Of a stretch of 8,050 nt of DNA, positions 7,234 to 8,050 are shown piece by piece. The notes under the pieces are model-generated. The model was not told the DNA's origin and did not search any database. It worked only from the letters and a program-made list of their open reading frames with translations. Location: assembly GCA_947178115.1 (NCBI GenBank), contig CAMWXF010000061.1, forward strand, positions 1-8,050, in the 5' to 3' direction. Position numbers and translations under genes: made by a program. Position 1 is the stretch's first letter, and each line of letters begins with the position of its first letter. This stretch comes from an uncultured Lachnospiraceae bacterium. Lineage in GTDB: Bacteria; Bacillota; Clostridia; Lachnospirales; Lachnospiraceae.

Positions 7234-7851
7234 TTACTCTCCACCCGCTTCAAACTCCCTCAATTCTTCCAGATATTCATTAAAGTCTATTGCAAAATCT
7301 TCATAAATACCTACTTTTACCCTGTCGGTAAAGGAATAGACTTTTGGAGCATTGTCATGCTCCAGATCGCATACGGTAATATTGGTCTGCATAGGGTCTA
7401 CGATCCAGTACTCACGTACCCCTGCTTCCTTATACAATGCAAGCTTTCTCACACGATCCATATACTTACTGGACGGAGATACTATCTCGATTACCCAGTC
7501 CGGCGCACCGTGACAGCCCTTATTATCCAGCTTATCTCTGTCACAGATCACGATAATATCCGGTTCCACGTAATTATACTGATCCTTCTTGATATAGACA
7601 GCAAAAGGTGCCGGAACCATTCTGCACTTTCCTTTATTCTCCATAATATGTCTCTTAATTACGTACATCATCCACGCTAATAAATCCTGGTGTTTCCACG
7701 TAGGTGCCGCCATCATAAACATCTCGCCGTCAATCAGTTCCGCACGCTCTCCCTCCGGCAGTGCCTCGATATCCGCAACGGTATAAGTTTTCGCCTTTCC
7801 ACCCTCAATCGTCATGAAATATTCCTCTCTTTCAAGTGCCACATGTTCCAT
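7234..7851 (-). CDS. Uma2-family (DUF820) PD-(D/E)XK restriction-endonuclease-like protein
   Basis: This 205-residue protein matches the Uma2 family layout from end to end. It has AELIDGEMFMMAAP (37-50, with acidic E38), H54 in the following helix, VEPDIIVI (95-102, with D98) and PDWVIEIVSPSSKYMD (117-132, with E122). RKLALYKEAGVREYWIVDP (135-153) follows, with K136 as the likely motif lysine. D98, E122 and K136 would form the PD-(D/E)XK site, so the fold looks catalytically complete. Length is normal for the family (about 190 residues). Activity on DNA is inferred from the fold; the cellular role is not established. M1 has a perfect AAGGAGG nine bases upstream. M13 (7813-7815) also has an SD-like GAGAGG and gives an N-terminus (MTIEGG..YTVADIEALPEGER) closer to what I recall of family members. 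It is convergent with the surface-protein gene and shares its terminator. No partner gene is visible, so an antitoxin or restriction context cannot be claimed. Confidence 0.92.
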   Translation of the reverse strand: MEHVALEREEYFMTIEGGKAKTYTVADIEALPEGERAELIDGEMFMMAAPTWKHQDLLAWMMYVIKRHIMENKGKCRMVPAPFAVYIKKDQYNYVEPDIIVICDRDKLDNKGCHGAPDWVIEIVSPSSKYMDRVRKLALYKEAGVREYWIVDPMQTNITVCDLEHDNAPKVYSFTDRVKVGIYEDFAIDFNEYLEELREFEAGGE

Positions 7852-7860
7852 AAATATTGT

Positions 7861-7867
7861 CCTCCTT
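7861..7867 (-). promoter_or_regulatory. Ribosome binding site for the Uma2 gene (upstream start)
   Basis: Read on the - strand this is AAGGAGG, followed by nine bases (ACAATATTT minus-strand side) and ATG at 7851. It is the best Shine-Dalgarno in the window and is the main reason for preferring the longer Uma2 start over the internal ATG at 7815. Confidence 0.8.
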
Positions 7868-8001
7868 CTTCGTTCCGGCAGAAGGTAGACTGCTGTCCTG
7901 CACCGCTTTTTGTCATACAGCCTTTTTCAATATCCATACTGTACAGCAATCCAAGCACTACATAGGATACTAAGGAACACAAGCACATCCGCTTTGCTAC
8001 C

Positions 8002-8041
8002 TCTGCCGCTATTTGATTTGTAATTTTGAGTAAGCGGCAGA
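8002..8041. repeat. 9-bp perfect inverted repeat upstream of the Uma2 gene
   Basis: TCTGCCGCT (8002-8010) is the exact reverse complement of AGCGGCAGA (8033-8041), with a 22-base AT-rich loop. It could be an attenuator-like hairpin, a binding site, or part of a feature beyond the window edge. No T-run follows on either strand within view, so it is not a standard terminator. No convincing promoter was found between here and the Uma2 start. Confidence 0.4.
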
Positions 8042-8050
8042 AATTGCCCG

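Noticed and set aside
7162..7680. 172-residue + strand open frame antisense to Uma2
   Set aside because: It lies across a gene whose - strand product matches the Uma2 family throughout. It has no ribosome binding site and its translation looks like a shadow.
7234..7851. Uma2 as a transposase, toxin or part of a restriction-modification pair
   Set aside because: No terminal inverted repeats, target duplications, antitoxin or methyltransferase are visible in the window. Only the nuclease-like fold can be supported.
7690..7965. 91-residue + strand open frame over the Uma2 5' end
   Set aside because: It is antisense to the family-matching N-terminus and the ribosome binding site of Uma2. It shows no domain or initiation signal.

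Overview
The window carries two genes facing each other. The first is a very large secreted or surface protein of 2288 residues on the + strand, filling about 85% of the window. The second is a Uma2-family (DUF820) PD-(D/E)XK nuclease-fold protein on the - strand. Base composition is mid-range and the Shine-Dalgarno sites are strong and AG-rich. The secretory protein has a Gram-positive style signal peptide, an Asp/Ser/Asn linker, internalin-like leucine-rich repeats and Big_2 domains. Together these suggest a gut Firmicute, most likely Lachnospiraceae or a close clostridial relative. That placement is inference; there is no marker gene.

Layout: positions 1-155 are an AT-rich leader with a perfect TATAAT box but no recognisable -35, and a strong ribosome binding site. 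Positions 156-7022 encode the giant protein. In order it has a signal peptide (residues 1-31), an acidic low-complexity linker (about 66-187), a short LRR module with an FPD..FR.YI cap (about 203-313), roughly 790 residues of Tyr-rich beta-type sequence I cannot assign (about 339-1128), a Big_2 immunoglobulin-like block (1129-1569, interrupted by a 76-residue insert), one further beta module (1570-1674), and six degenerate repeats of about 91-110 residues (1675-2288). It ends directly after the last repeat, with no LPXTG signal, SLH domain or C-terminal membrane segment. Positions 7023-7233 hold a strong bidirectional terminator and nothing else I can call a gene. Positions 7234-7851 (- strand) encode the Uma2 protein, with two plausible starts. 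Positions 7852-8050 are its leader, with a perfect ribosome binding site, a 9-bp inverted repeat and an open frame that runs off the window edge.

The two genes are convergent, share one terminator and show no obvious functional link. The large protein is best read as an extracellular stalk or adhesin-like protein. The Uma2 protein belongs to a widespread family of unclear cellular role, often scattered through genomes in multiple copies. The parts with most room for something undescribed are the unassigned middle region and the C-terminal repeat family of the large protein, and how it is retained on the cell.
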